Position numbers and translations under genes: made by a program. Source: Agapetus fuscipes (taxonomy: Eukaryota > Arthropoda > Insecta > Trichoptera > Glossosomatidae). Taken from it: a stretch of DNA of 64,000 nucleotides. Positions 21,801 through 32,283 of the stretch are shown one piece after another. Each line of letters begins with the position of its first letter. Position 1 is the first letter of the stretch. The stretch lies in the NCBI GenBank assembly GCA_951799405.1, contig OX637343.1, forward strand, positions 17,834,524-17,898,523, written 5' to 3'. The notes beneath the pieces are model-generated. The model was not told the origin of the DNA. It did not search any database and worked only from the letters and a program-made list of their open reading frames with translations.

Positions 21801-24800
21801 ATTGATGACCCTAACATTCAAATATATTGTTACGGTTTCTGCTGGATTCTATTTTTAATTAAAATGCCAGAATTTATTTTTAAGGAATTTATTTTTCACA
21901 ATTTACAATTTATTTCACCACTTGACAGTCACTGGATATGTGTTACTCAGCAAAGTAATTTCTTGCGACTACTCTTGTCCGTAGCATTTTGACCTCTTTT
22001 ATAACGAATGTGGAAAGAATGAATGATGATAGACTGACAAAGTATGTATACAGAGGTAGTGTGAAAGGAAAAAGAGGTAAGGGACGACCGAGAAAAGTAT
22101 GGAGTGATCAGATTGAGAAGATTGTGAAAGAATGAGATGTACAAAGTGAGTGTAAAAGAAGAAAATGCATGAAAAAGGGGATGGATATGAATGAATTGAA
22201 AGAGGTATGTAAGGATAGGAAGAAATGGAGGCAGCTCTGCAGAGGCTCTAACCTCTCGCGGAACGGCGACAGAGTTACAGTTACAGAGAGGTCTTTCTCG
22301 CAGTTGCTGGATTATTCCACCACCAGAACATTTACGCACACACAATCACTAGAATGTCATTCCAAGGCACAAATACTGCTAGGTGGTTCTGTATTACGTG
22401 CTTCATTTTGATGTATGTGTGTATAAGCGCATGTATTTCAAGTTTGCAACAATATGTAGGTAATTTATTGAATAGATTTTTGAAGTTGAGGGTCATTCTG
22501 CCGCTCAGGGCTCTGTATAATGCTCAAAGTCAATAACCCTCAGAGAAGCCTCACAACTTACATTATATGCTTGTGAAAATATAAATGAAACACTGTCTGC
22601 AGCAGTGGTGGCTATTTTTGTTCATATATTATCATTTAGTTATCAGTTAGCGCCAACTTATACGTGTCTGCTTGTGGGAATGCTTTAATATGAATCTCAA
22701 ATGATGTATATCTTTGCAACTTAGATTTAGATTACCTTTTCTTTGCTTCCCTGCACCTGAAGGGGCAGGTTCTAAATCTAAGCTGCAAAGTTATATATCA
22801 TTTAAGATTCATATTAAACGCATTCCCGCAAGCAGACATGTATAAGTTCGCGCTAACACATACTGCATGTGGACCTACAATATAAAAACCCAATCTCAAA
22901 TGAACATAAGCCCTGCAACTCTTGCGGGCCTTCCCTGAAACAGGGGGGACATTGGCAAAGTGAACCATTTTTTTACAGTATGGGTGGTCAGCCTCATACC
23001 AACCTATAAGTCAAAGAATTCTCATTTCTTGTAAAGGCTGAGTAAACCTTGCCAGTGTTTTAATTTGTGTTTGAGATAAAAATGGAAATGTGCAATCATT
23101 TCTGACCCCCTTGGCGGGGATCTCTGGCATTGAATGCAAGCGTTCTACCAAACCAAACAACTCACTTATGTATAATCTATTGATCAGTCTCTCGGTGTTA
23201 TGGCTGAGGGAGTCAAGTGGCTGATCTTTCTAGCGTATTTGGAATAGAATTTAACGTTGGTTCGATCCCTGCTTGTGTCATTTGACCATAACTTTGTGAT
23301 CCTGGTTCAACAGATGTCATTGGGTAGTTATTAATTAACAATTCATCAAAATATACAATAATGAATTATTAATTGATGCTATTAATATTTGTTTCTGGCC
23401 AGGTAGAGTTCCTTGACATAAAGGTTAGTATGCGGCTGACCACCCATGCTGTAAAAATGGTTCATTTTGCCAATGTCACCCCTGTTTAAGGGAAGGACGG
23501 CAAGAGTTGCAGGGTGTATGTCCATTTGAGATTTGGTTTTTATGTTGTAGGTTCACATGAGGCATGTGCAAGTGCGAACTTGTACGTGTCTGGTTGTGAG
23601 AATGCATGTAATGTGAATCTCCAATGTAACATATCTTTGCAACTTAGATTAGATTAGATTAGAAAGAATAGGTTGGTGAATAGCATTCGTCTTTACTAAT
23701 CCATTTAAAAAAAATGGAACTATTAAGTTATTGATGTTGATGATGATGATGTCTCCATCCTTCCGGGCTTGTAGGCCATGTTCGATATTGTAGGCTGCTT
23801 ATTCTTTTTTCTCTTTTTTTTTTTTTTTGCAACGTTTCGTCAGTGACGTGCGACTGACTTCTTCAGGGCTTCTTCTTCGACTGATCGCTTTGATTTGAGC
23901 ATGCGGTATTTATGTGTCTATGTGGAGTGGGCGGGGCTTGTAAATTTGGCGGGAAAGGCAGTGTTTGAAATTTTAAACTTTCCAGAGCTGGACGCCATAT
24001 TTTATTTACTTTCATTCCCTCCTCTTTTCGGTTAAATTTTTTTTTTATTTTTGTAAATTTCTATGGCCTCTCTATTTAGACGAGCATAATAACCACCGGT
24101 TTTTGCAAGTACTTTTGTATCCTTGAAATAAATGTCGTGGTTATCGAGCAACGCGTGTTCAGCCACCGCTGACTTATCAGTTTGGCCTAGTCTGCAGTAA
24201 CGGTTATGTTCCTTGAGCCTTGTATTAATAAACCTTTTTGTGGTTCCAATGTATGACAAGCCACAGCTGCAAGGAATTTTATAAACCCCAGGGCAGTCCA
24301 ATCTGTCCAGACTGTCCTTGGCGGAACGTAGGCTGTGTTGTATTTTCCTTGTGGGTGTGTATACGGTTTTTATTTGGTATCTTTTTAGGATTTTTCCAAT
24401 TTTCTCAGATACATGTTTGATGTATGGAATAAAAACCTTGTGTGTGTGTGTGTCCTGTTGTGTCTTTGTGTTGGTTGAGTGTTTACTATGTGTAGCGCGA
24501 TTAATTTCTCTTTTTGTGTAACCATTGCTTACGAGAGCTGTTTTTAAATGTTCAATTTCAGTTTTTTGGGCACTGGGTTGACATTCTCGAAGCACGATCC
24601 ATTAATGATTTAATCACGCCTCTTTTCTGGCTTGGATGATGATTGGATAATTTATGAAGGTACCGGTCTGTGTGAGTAGGCTTTCTATAAACCTTATGAT
24701 TCAGTGTACCTCCTTGTGTCCGGGTTATTAATACGTCTAAAAATGGTATAGAATGGTCACTATTTTCTTTTTCAATTGTAAACTTTATATTTTGGTTTAT

Positions 24801-27800
24801 GCTATTCAAATGTGTCAAGAAATTTATTAATTCATTTTCTCCGTGGCTCCAAACGACAAAGGTGTCATCCACATATCGAAACCAATATCGCGGTTTTTTA
24901 GGTGCCGTTTCCAAGGCCGACTTTTCAAATGATTCCATGTATAAATTGGCTACGGCTGGACTCAGGCAGTTTCCCATTGCTACTCCTGATGTTTGTTCGT
25001 AATATTGTGTGTTCCAAAGGAAATGTGTGGTGGTCAAGCAGTGTTTGAATAGGTCCAAGTTGTCATTTCCAAGAACTAGTTGTATGCATTTTAGTGCTTC
25101 ATCAACAGGAATCATTGTGAAAAGGGACACTATGTCAAAACTGACTAATATATCTGATGGGTCACATCTTATGTTTTTTAGTTTTTGAACAAAGTGGGTT
25201 GAGTCTTTTATGTAGCTACTGGTTTTTCCAATATGTGGTTGTAATAATGATGTGAGGTATTTTGAAAGATTATATGTTGGTGATCCTATGGCACTCACAA
25301 TCGGACGAAGAAGTCAGTCGCACGTCACTGACGAAACGTTGCAAAAAAAAAAAAAAGAGAAAAAAGAATAAGCAGCCTACAATATCGAACATGGCCTACA
25401 AGCCCGGAAGGATGGAGACATCATCATCATCAACATCATCTGAAGCCGGCCATGAAAGCCTTAAAACACTTATATTAAGTTATTATTATATTTTATCCAT
25501 TTGAATTTTTCTCCTTCACTGACTTCATAATCCAATTAAAAAAGGTAAAATATTGCCACCTAACATTTCATCAATAGTTGTGAATATTTGAGTTGCTCCG
25601 TATTGTTTGTCGGACTGATTTTCCAGGGACAATGCTGTAAAATGAACATAAAAAAGTTATTAAATTATCAGTTAAGGAATCTCCCAACATAAAAGGTAAA
25701 TCATATTATGTTCTTCCTATTAGCTTTTTTATGGAAGCAACTATGACTTTTGGCGAGCGCTGTTTTTGTGTGAATCACACCTTAAGAGCCCTGTGGTTGC
25801 TTGGTCCTCGCTGTGAAAAGGGCCAATTCTCGAGCAAGATCCATTTGCTGTAAGGCTGAATGGATCAATGGTGATTGGCTTTTGGTAAACAAAGATATTT
25901 TTTTCAACCCAGCGAAGACCATGTTTGAAAATATAAATGGTATATTTTTTTGTCTTCTACCGGGATTCCAACTCACAAACTTCCTATTTACAATAATAAC
26001 TATACCTATAGTTAAAATTTATTGATTGGATATTAGACAAACTGTTATAAGAGAACTTATATTCTCGACATTTCGTTAGGGACGTAGCTAACGTCTTCAG
26101 GAGACACCCTCTCTGCACGATGACTTAGGATGAACTGATAACAGTCTTATAACGGTTCGTCTAATATCAGATTAATAAATTGTAACTGTGTAGTTATTAT
26201 TATTGTAAATATGTCAAACGACCGTAATTCCCACCTAAACCTAACAATTCACAACCTTCCATTTACGAGTCCGTTGCGTTAACCACTAGACTATGAACTG
26301 GTCGTTATAGATTAAAAAATGATTAAAAATATAAAAGTGAACGATTAATTGATGATGTCAATACCTGTTTCTGCACAGGAAAAATAGATTGGTGAATTGC
26401 AAATTGCTGTAAGGCTGGATGGACCTTTTTGCATGGAGCTACAAAGTAAAACTAAGTTGCAACTTTTCAGGCGGCACTCACAAACATGCAGGAGCGCCGG
26501 CACCGCTCTCGCCAGGAGCTGGAAGAGCGGCAACAGTTGCTGAGTCGGCGCCATGCGGGACCAGAGCAGCCGCAGCACACGGCCATAGATGTGGACGCCT
26601 CAGTCACGCACTCTAACTCCCTGCAGAACGCCCACAGGGGGGTGGACGATATGCTCGCTACAGGTTAACCTTTAGCTTCTGAATACTCTGGCTATATATA
26701 TATATATATACAAGGATAATTTATTTAGAAGGTACACATAATAAAAGAGCGCCGTTTTTGTGTGTGTCACACCTCAAGGGCCCCACCCCACACCCTGCAG
26801 ATCTGAGAGTTTGGCGTCTCAAATCTATCTCCATAGGTGAGAACATGTCAGCCAGGTATGAAGGAGCCGTACCATTGACAGCTTTGTAAACCATCAAACA
26901 AACACGGTAGACCACCCTCTCCGGAAAACGAAGCCAATGCAGTTTTTTCAACAATGGAGTAATCCTTTATTATATTACCCTTCGTCGTCGTCATTCGTCG
27001 TCGAGTTTCGATTTTCAAAATCAATGCCATCACAGCAGATGAAACACATTCATGCTCTATAGCAAATTAATTTTTGTATATATGCTGCAATGCGGCGAGC
27101 TTACGCGTGTGTGTTTACAAATGTATGAAAACTTTTAGGAATTAATCTGTTTGTTCATACTAAAAATGTATGGAACAATATTGACATCTAGCGGCAAAAC
27201 GTAAAAGTTTTTTTTACATTTTCTTTTATTTCATACGCAAAAAAAAAAAAAAAAAAAATATTTAAAATTTCATGCAAATTAAAAATAAAAAAAAAGCCAA
27301 ATAAAAATGGATTTCAATCTGTAATCTAAGTTGCAAACATATATAACATTTGAGATTCATATTACATGCATTCTTACGAGCAGACATGTATAAGTTCTAA
27401 TCTAATCTAATCTAAGCTGCAAAGATATATATCATTTAAGATTTATATTAAATGCATTCCCACAAGCAGATATGTATAAGTTCCAGCTTACATATGCTGC
27501 ATGTGTACTTACAACATAACAGCCCATTCCAAATGAACATAAGCCCTGCAACTCTTGCCAACCTTCCCTGAAACAAACTCTTACCTTACTTTTCCTCAAA
27601 CAGAGATAAAATTTTCATGGTGAACCATTCTTACAGTATGGGTGGTCAGCCACATACTAACCTATAAGTAGGGACTGGAAAATTTCGCGATCGCGATAAA
27701 ACGAATTTATTCGCGAATTTTGATGTTTTTACGCGAATAACGCGAAATTTGAGGTTTTACGCAAATATCGCGAATTTTCGTACTTTTGGTAGAAATTGTG

Positions 27801-30551
27801 CGAAAAAGTTGTCATGTATCGCTTTTGCAACGCAACGATTTTGTTGGAAAGAAAAAAATCCTGCGAAAACCCTTTGCAAAGTGCAAAGCACAGGAAAATT
27901 GGTCGGTGTTATAGCCGAGAGGGCCAAGTGGGCTGATCTTTCAACGTTTAAACACGCTAAAACGCTAGACGCGGGGTTCGATCCCCGCCTGGGTCATTTG
28001 ACCATAAATTTGACCCTGGTTCAACAGATGTAATTGGGTAATTATAAATGAATAATTCATTAAAATAAACAAGAAGGAATTATTAATTAATGATATTAAT
28101 ACCTGTATCTAGCCAGGCAGAGTAGGTTGGTGAATTGCATTCCTATTCACTAATCTTTTTTTTTTTTAAATTAATGATAAGCAGAACTGTCCTGGATCAT
28201 CCAAGCAGACTTGAATCGTGACATCAATGAAGGAAAATACTTCAAGAAGTGAAGCTGTTGCTGGATTAGCCAAGAGCACAACTTGAAGCTTTCATAAAAG
28301 CCAACATCCCTTGAAAAATTAGATAACCCTCATCTAGAGACTAAATGCACAAAAATTTAATATTTTAAAGGATATTTGCAGGGTCTTCAGAGTGTCATTG
28401 AAATATTACTACTTTTTTCAATCAATGGTTTTTTTTTTGTAAAAAAGGATTATTTTAAAAAATAATTTACATTTTTTTTAAGAAACTTAAATTAAAAAAC
28501 ATTGTTTTGTACCTACCACTTGAGTATTTTTTATTGCAAAAACGTTTTCAGTGGGTATTCCACCATCTTCGGTTGCAGATACTCGTATTGATTCAGATGT
28601 TGTTTATTCATTGTTTTTGAAGGTACATATTGTTGTGTATATAATAAATTGTAAATATTAGTAGTATATTTTGTTTCGCAATTATAGAAACCTTTATTTT
28701 GATCAAATCAACCCTAAAAATTATACCGGATCTCCCCGTTTATCATGAAAAATAACGCGAATTTCCCTGTTTTTGATCAAAAATAACGCGAATTTCACAA
28801 AAAAATAACGCGAATTTCCTAAAAAATAACACCACTATTTTCCAGTCCCTACCTATAAGTCAAGGAAATTATTTTGTTAAGTTCTATAATCTAAGTTGTA
28901 AAGATACATACCATTTGAGATTCATATTAAATGCATTCCCACAAGCAGACAGGTTCGCACTTACAAATGCTCCATGTGGACTTACAACCTAATCTCAAAT
29001 GAACATAAGCCCTGCAACTCTTACCGACTTTTCCTCAAACAGAGATAAAATTTTCATGGTAAACCATTCTTACAGTATGGGTGGTCAGCCACATACTAAC
29101 CTATAAGTCAAGGAAATTATTTTGTTAAGTTCTATAATCTAAGTTGTAAAGATACATACCATTTGAGATTCATATTAAATGCATTCCCACAAGCAGACAG
29201 GTATAAGTTTGCGCTTACAAATGCCCCATGTGGATTTACAAAATAAAAAACTAATCTCAAATGAACATAATTAAGCCCTGCAACTCTTGCCGACTTTTCC
29301 TCAAACAGAGATAAAATTTTCATGGTAAACCATTCTTACAGTATGGGTGGTCAGCCACATACTAACCTGTAAGTCAAGGAAATTATTTTGTTAAGTTCTA
29401 TAATCTAAGTTGCAAAGATACATACCAATCGAGATTCATATTAAATGCATTCCCACAAGCAGACATTTATAAGTTCGCGCTTACACATAATGCATGTTGA
29501 CTTACAACATAAAAACCCAATCTCAAATTAATATAAGCCCTGCAACTCTTGCCAATCTTCCCTGAAACACAGCTGAAATCTGCAAAGTGAACCATTTTTT
29601 AAACTATGGGTGGTCAATTTTCTTTAACAAAGGCTGTATGTTTTTATTTTACAAGTTTTCCGAATTTTAACGCGAGGAAACTATGCGCAATATACACATT
29701 CACCAAATGTTAAGGGGTTGGGCTGCGTAGCAGCCAGGGGCAACGCCCCTAGTATGATTAAATTTGGACATCCCAAATATGAGTCTTGCTGCAGAGTTCA
29801 GCACAGATTGTAGCCGGCTGAACTGTTTTTTCGGCAACGTTTCGTTTTTTACCAACCTATAAGTCAAGGAATACAAGCAATGAATTACATCCAGTTATAA
29901 AAAAACAAATACTAAAAAATCTACAAAATATCTATAAAAATGAAAATTGAGTCTTCGTTTTAGCCGCTTACATTACAGATCAGCCGCCATTTTTTTTGGT
30001 CCTTACATAAGCGCAAAATTATGCATGTCTGCTTGTGGGAATGCATTTGATATTAATCTCAAATGATACATATCTTTGCAGCTTAGATTTAGATTTAGAC
30101 ATACTTCTTTCATTTCATCCAGAGTCATAAGCTTTTTCACACAAGCTCTCCTTTTATTATGGATCCGGATATCCCATTCATTCGCTTTTCAGGAATTTGG
30201 TCCATCCATACCTTTCTCGGTCTTCCTCTACCACGACATCCATCTATTCTTGCAACATATACTTTCTTCGTCAGTCTTTCATCATATAATTCAATTTCAT
30301 AGAATATTCAATAGAATAATTATCCTGTATGCTTATTTGTAGGCTCGGGAGTCCTAAGCAGCCTCAGGAACCAGAGAGAGACCATGAAGGGGGCGCACAG
30401 GAGGATCATCGACATCGCCAACACCCTGGGCCTCTCCAACGCCACCATCAGCATCATAGAGAAGCGGGCCCGGCAGGACAAGCTGATCCTCATCGGAGGC
30501 ATCTTCTTCACCCTCTCCATCGTCACAATAGTCGTCATCTACTTCACGTGA
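18892..30551 (+). CDS. GOSR2: Membrin / Golgi SNAP receptor complex member 2 (Qb-SNARE), complete
   Basis: Membrin is a Qb-SNARE that pairs with syntaxin-5, Bet1 and Sec22 or Ykt6 in ER-to-Golgi and intra-Golgi fusion. Four coding exons, 18892-19025, 20510-20615, 26471-26663 and 30343-30551, join in frame with GT/AG sites to give 213 residues, the usual family size. It opens [16 protein letters not shown], followed by a helical N-terminal region (to about 100) and a SNARE motif from about residue 122 to 190. Gln155 in [15 protein letters not shown] is the likely zero-layer glutamine, and the invariant-looking [15 protein letters not shown] follows. A C-terminal membrane anchor spans about 192-213 and ends IYFT. 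The start ATG sits in AAAAATGG and stop codons lie upstream. Intron 2 carries LINE fragments and a Penelope-like element, intron 3 a hAT copy. Only exons are GC-rich. Confidence 0.96.
19250..19605 (-). mobile_element. SINE-B, near full length, in membrin intron 1
   Basis: From (+) GCAACGCAAACGCAACTAAG to GGTGGTAGAGTGC-complement GAGCTATCGACCGG at 19595; almost identical to the copy at 18288 but inverted. Confidence 0.85.
19605..20320. repeat. Diverged SINE-B pieces in both orientations
   Basis: 19612-19760 (+) keeps GCAAGCTTTACTCAGCCTTCAC. 19855-20050 (-) keeps CTTGTGAAGGCTGAGTAAAC. 20195-20318 (-) keeps the tRNA-like head with ACACCGAAACGGGAAATCAT. All are old copies in membrin intron 1. 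Confidence 0.6.
20636..21195 (+). mobile_element. L2-like LINE 3' end in membrin intron 2
   Basis: Frames 20640-20811 and 20848-21147 give [20 protein letters not shown], then [32 protein letters not shown] and [11 protein letters not shown], broken by one shift. The 3'UTR ends in GGCGCTATACAAATTTTGTC and a (TTATC) tail, as in L2-group elements. Confidence 0.8.
21196..21665 (+). mobile_element. Second CR1/Jockey-type LINE fragment
   Basis: [20 protein letters not shown] and, in another frame, [33 protein letters not shown] and [19 protein letters not shown] are the polymerase C-terminus of another LINE family. The frame shifts near 21350. 21665-22010 holds nothing I recognise. Confidence 0.7.
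22010..22297 (+). mobile_element. RTE-like LINE 3' end, TTACAG subfamily
   Basis: GTGGAAAGAATGAATGATGA through GGTAAGGGACGACCGAGAAA to GGAACGGCGACAGAGTTACAG match the copy at 6056. A TGA interrupts the frame near 22134. Confidence 0.75.
22643..23016. repeat. Two RTE-tail copies, tail to tail
   Basis: 22643-22737 (+) is a truncated 3' end. 22770-23016 (-) is nearly full length. They are separated by about 35 bases, so they probably inserted independently at an A/T-rich site. Confidence 0.75.
23018..23150 (-). repeat. SINE-B fragment
   Basis: CTCATTTCTTGTAAAGGCTG and AATGCAAGCGTTCTACCAAA are SINE-B body and head, diverged. Confidence 0.6.
23185..23700 (+). mobile_element. SINE-C split by an RTE-tail insertion
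   Basis: SINE-C runs from CTCGGTGTTATGGCTGAGG to CTGGCCAGGTAGAG (23412) and resumes with AGAATAGGTTGGTGAAT at 23662. Between them is an RTE-tail (+, 23412-23661) ending in (ATTAG)n. The nesting order is plain from the sequence. Confidence 0.75.
24032..24595 (-). pseudogene. GIY-YIG endonuclease domain of the Penelope-like element
   Basis: The 187-residue frame carries the linker [18 protein letters not shown], then the nuclease core [19 protein letters not shown] with the conserved RLKEH and [15 protein letters not shown] domains nick target DNA for Penelope insertion. It is read in a different frame from the polymerase, so the original protein is broken. Confidence 0.85.
24558..25298 (-). 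pseudogene. Penelope-like reverse transcriptase, N-truncated
   Basis: The 246-residue frame has [20 protein letters not shown] (motif A region), [19 protein letters not shown] (motif B), [11 protein letters not shown] (motif C, the metal-binding YVDD) and [16 protein letters not shown] typical of Penelope polymerases. It would copy the element's RNA at a nicked target. The N-terminal fingers region is missing and a shift near 24580 separates it from the endonuclease. Confidence 0.85.
25742..26310 (-). mobile_element. SINE-A copy split by a palindromic element
   Basis: The tail and body (25742-25986) and the tRNA head (26248-26310, with ACTAGACTATGAACTGGTC) belong to one SINE-A. The target ACAACCTTCCATTTA is present on both sides of the insertion in slightly changed form, which marks the duplication. 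Confidence 0.75.
25987..26247 (-). mobile_element. Palindromic hammerhead-like element, copy 1
   Basis: Inverted arms ATTAGACAAACTGTTATAAG and CTTATAACGGTTCGTCTAAT enclose a minus-strand hammerhead-like motif at 26061-26106. The minus-strand head reads GTTAGGTTTAGGTGGGAATT, then ACGGTCGTTTGACAT, as in the other copies. Duplication of about 15 bp is imperfect. Confidence 0.75.
26345..26405 (-). repeat. SINE-C 3' fragment
   Basis: ATTAATTGATGATGTCAATACC and GATTGGTGAATTGCA, the end of SINE-C, just upstream of membrin exon 3. Confidence 0.5.
26690..26965 (-). mobile_element. CR1-like LINE 3' end, deleted, in membrin intron 3
   Basis: On the minus strand [20 protein letters not shown] and [12 protein letters not shown] are followed, after loss of most of the C-terminus, by the 3' tail GGGGCCCTTGAGGTGTGACAC and a (TA)n tract at 26693-26710. 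Confidence 0.8.
27315..27660 (-). repeat. RTE-tail copies preceding hAT copy 2
   Basis: A truncated copy (27315-27395) is followed by a nearly full one (27398-27668) ending in CATACTAACCTATAAG, into which the hAT element inserted. Confidence 0.75.
27669..28851 (-). mobile_element. Non-autonomous hAT element (TAGGGACTGG family), copy 2, in membrin intron 3
   Basis: The 1183-bp element is inverted relative to the copy at 2616. It has the same termini and a perfect 8-bp duplication CCTATAAG at 27661-27668 and 28852-28859, within an RTE-tail. SINE-C (27900-28180, +) is inside. No transposase is encoded. Confidence 0.9.
28860..29610 (-). repeat. Tandem array of RTE-tail units
   Basis: Three units follow one another with the same junction, AAGGAAATTATTTTGTTAAG, at 28863, 29111 and 29377. 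Spacing is 248 and 266 bp. Shared junctions show tandem duplication rather than independent insertion; the unit left of the hAT element is probably a fourth. Confidence 0.75.
29840..30293 (-). mobile_element. RTE-like LINE 3' end with a nested RTE-tail
   Basis: The LINE coding end (30293-30098, with complements of GGAAGACCGAGAAAGG and GACTCTGGATGAAATG) continues at 30008-29840. At 30009-30097 a plus-strand RTE-tail fragment has inserted, flanked by ACATA on both sides. It ends 50 bp before membrin exon 4. Confidence 0.75.
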
Positions 30552-30715
30552 ACGTCTCGTCAGCATTCATATCATGGCAACATTGCAGACTGAAGATTCA
30601 AATAGCGCCTTTATTTTCTTGTTTTTGTAAATTTGTATTTAGGATTTTACGACCAAGTAGGTGTATATTTTTAAAATAGAAAATAAATGAAAGGTTGAAA
30701 TTAGAGTACAGTGGT
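30552..30715 (+). terminator. membrin 3'UTR with polyA signal
   Basis: About 130 bases after the TGA stop there is an AATAAA at 30682-30687. A SINE-A fragment starts near 30725, so the 3'UTR is probably short and ends before it. Confidence 0.5.
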
Positions 30716-30724
30716 ACCTCGACT

Positions 30725-31312
30725 CAACGATTGCCAAAGGTCCATCCAACCTTACAGCAACTGAGTCTTGCTTGAGAATTAGTGCTTTCTATAATAAATA
30801 ATAATAATATTACGATGATTTATTTGGTGACCGCTGTTTTTGTGTGTATCACACCTCAAGAGCCCTCTGCGAGCTTGGTCGTCGCTGTAAAAAACGCCAA
30901 TTCTCAAGCAAGACCCAGTTGTTGTAAGGTTAGATGGACCTTTCAGTGACCGGTCTTTGGTAAAGGTTTATGAATTTTTCAACCCAGCGAAGAGCACATT
31001 TGGAAATATAAATGGTATATTTTGTGCTCCGCCGGGATTCAAATCCACAACCTTCCATTTACGAGTCCGAAGTGTTGCCACTGGACTACGGACCGGTCCA
31101 AGAAATGCGGTGTACCTGAGCGGTCACCCACCCAAGTAGCATCCGCGCCCAATGTTGCTTAACTTTGGTGATCTGATGAGAACCGGTGCTTTCAACATGG
31201 TGTCGTCGTTGACAATAGTAGAACATATAGTGAGGACCAAGCTCGCAGAGGGCTGTTGAGGTGTGATCAACACAAAACAGCGCTCACAAAATAAATCATC
31301 CTAATTATTATT
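30725..31312. mobile_element. SINE-A inserted in SINE-A
   Basis: An outer plus-strand copy (30725-30802 and 31214-31312) is interrupted by a full inverted copy (31213-30803). The inner copy includes the 5S half: complement of GAAAGCACCGGTTCTC and AAGTTAAGCAACATTGGGC. It lies 40 bp past the membrin polyA signal. Confidence 0.8.
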
Positions 31313-31402
31313 TATTTCGTCTTAATGACGTAAACCAACCTTAATGTTACTATTTTTCTGGGGTTGGGTTTGTTTTGAAAATGATTGCGCCATTTTGGAT
31401 GC

Positions 31403-31656
31403 TGTAAATCTAAATCTAAGTTGCAAAGATATGTATCATTTGAGATTCATATTAAATGCATTTCCACAAGCAGACACGCATAATTTCACGTTCACACATG
31501 CCGCATGTGGACCTACAATATAAAAGCCCAATCTCAAATGAACTTAAGCCCTGCAACTCTTGCCGACCTTCCCCGAAACAGGGGTGACATTGGCTGAGTG
31601 AACCATTTTTTACAGTATGGGTGGTCAGCCTCATACCAACCTATAAGTCAAGGGAT
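31403..31656 (-). repeat. RTE-tail copy, near full length
   Basis: From AAATCTAAATCTAAGTTGC to CATACCAACCTATAAGTCAAGG. Confidence 0.85.
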
Positions 31657-31659
31657 GCA

Positions 31660-32280
31660 AGATGCTTGATACTTTAAAAAAATGTGTCATGGTTTCATTT
31701 GTTTGAAATTCAATTCAATTCAGATGTTAAAAAATGTGTATGAGAAGTAGGTAATTTTTATATTTGTTGTATAAATTATTTATTATAGAAAACTTACTAT
31801 ATAAGATAGCATTTATACTTGTAGGAATATGACTTAGATATGTTTTAAAATATTATTAATTATTGTTTATTATTTTTATTTATTTTGGCTTGCAAAAACC
31901 TGGTATTTTCAACATTAGCATATCGTCCCCTTAGTGTTTGTTGTATGTCCATCAGAGGTAATTTCACATGAGCAATGTTTGTATATGTACTGGACCGATG
32001 TGTCTTATGAATGCTGGAAATTGATTTTGAAAATACCAAAAGCAACTCTCACATTATCATGTTTTACATTTTTTCCTAGCTCAGATTGTGTAGAATGTGA
32101 TTTTTAAGACAATTTCATTTAAAGGTCATCTTTAAATCAAATGGTAGGATAAGTCAAACAAGCACTTGGGAGACGATATGTTACTTTAAACTGATAAAAA
32201 AAATTACTCACGATTTTCATAAGTGCGTCATTTTCATTCAGTATAAAGTCGCCATGCTTATGTTTAAAATATCAGACCTT
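31660..32280. other. Intergenic AT-rich DNA, nothing recognised
   Basis: No repeat or coding motif seen. A 61-codon minus frame at 31860 has no family resemblance. Confidence 0.4.
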
Positions 32281-32283
32281 AGT

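Larger units (their letters stand above)
23733..25472 (-). mobile_element. Penelope-like retroelement with inverted terminal repeats and 12-bp target duplication
   Basis: Minus-strand frames encode a Penelope-type reverse transcriptase (25298-24558) and a GIY-YIG endonuclease (24595-24032). Ends at 23733-23875 and 25300-25442 are inverted repeats of about 140 bp. A TATTAAGTTATT duplication lies at 23721-23732 and 25473-25484. At 1.74 kb it is shorter than usual and lacks the N-terminal part. The arms carry a hammerhead-like motif. It lies in membrin intron 2. Confidence 0.9.

Noticed and set aside
30354..30566. Minus-strand frames over membrin exon 4
   Set aside because: Shadow of the SNARE and membrane-anchor exon.
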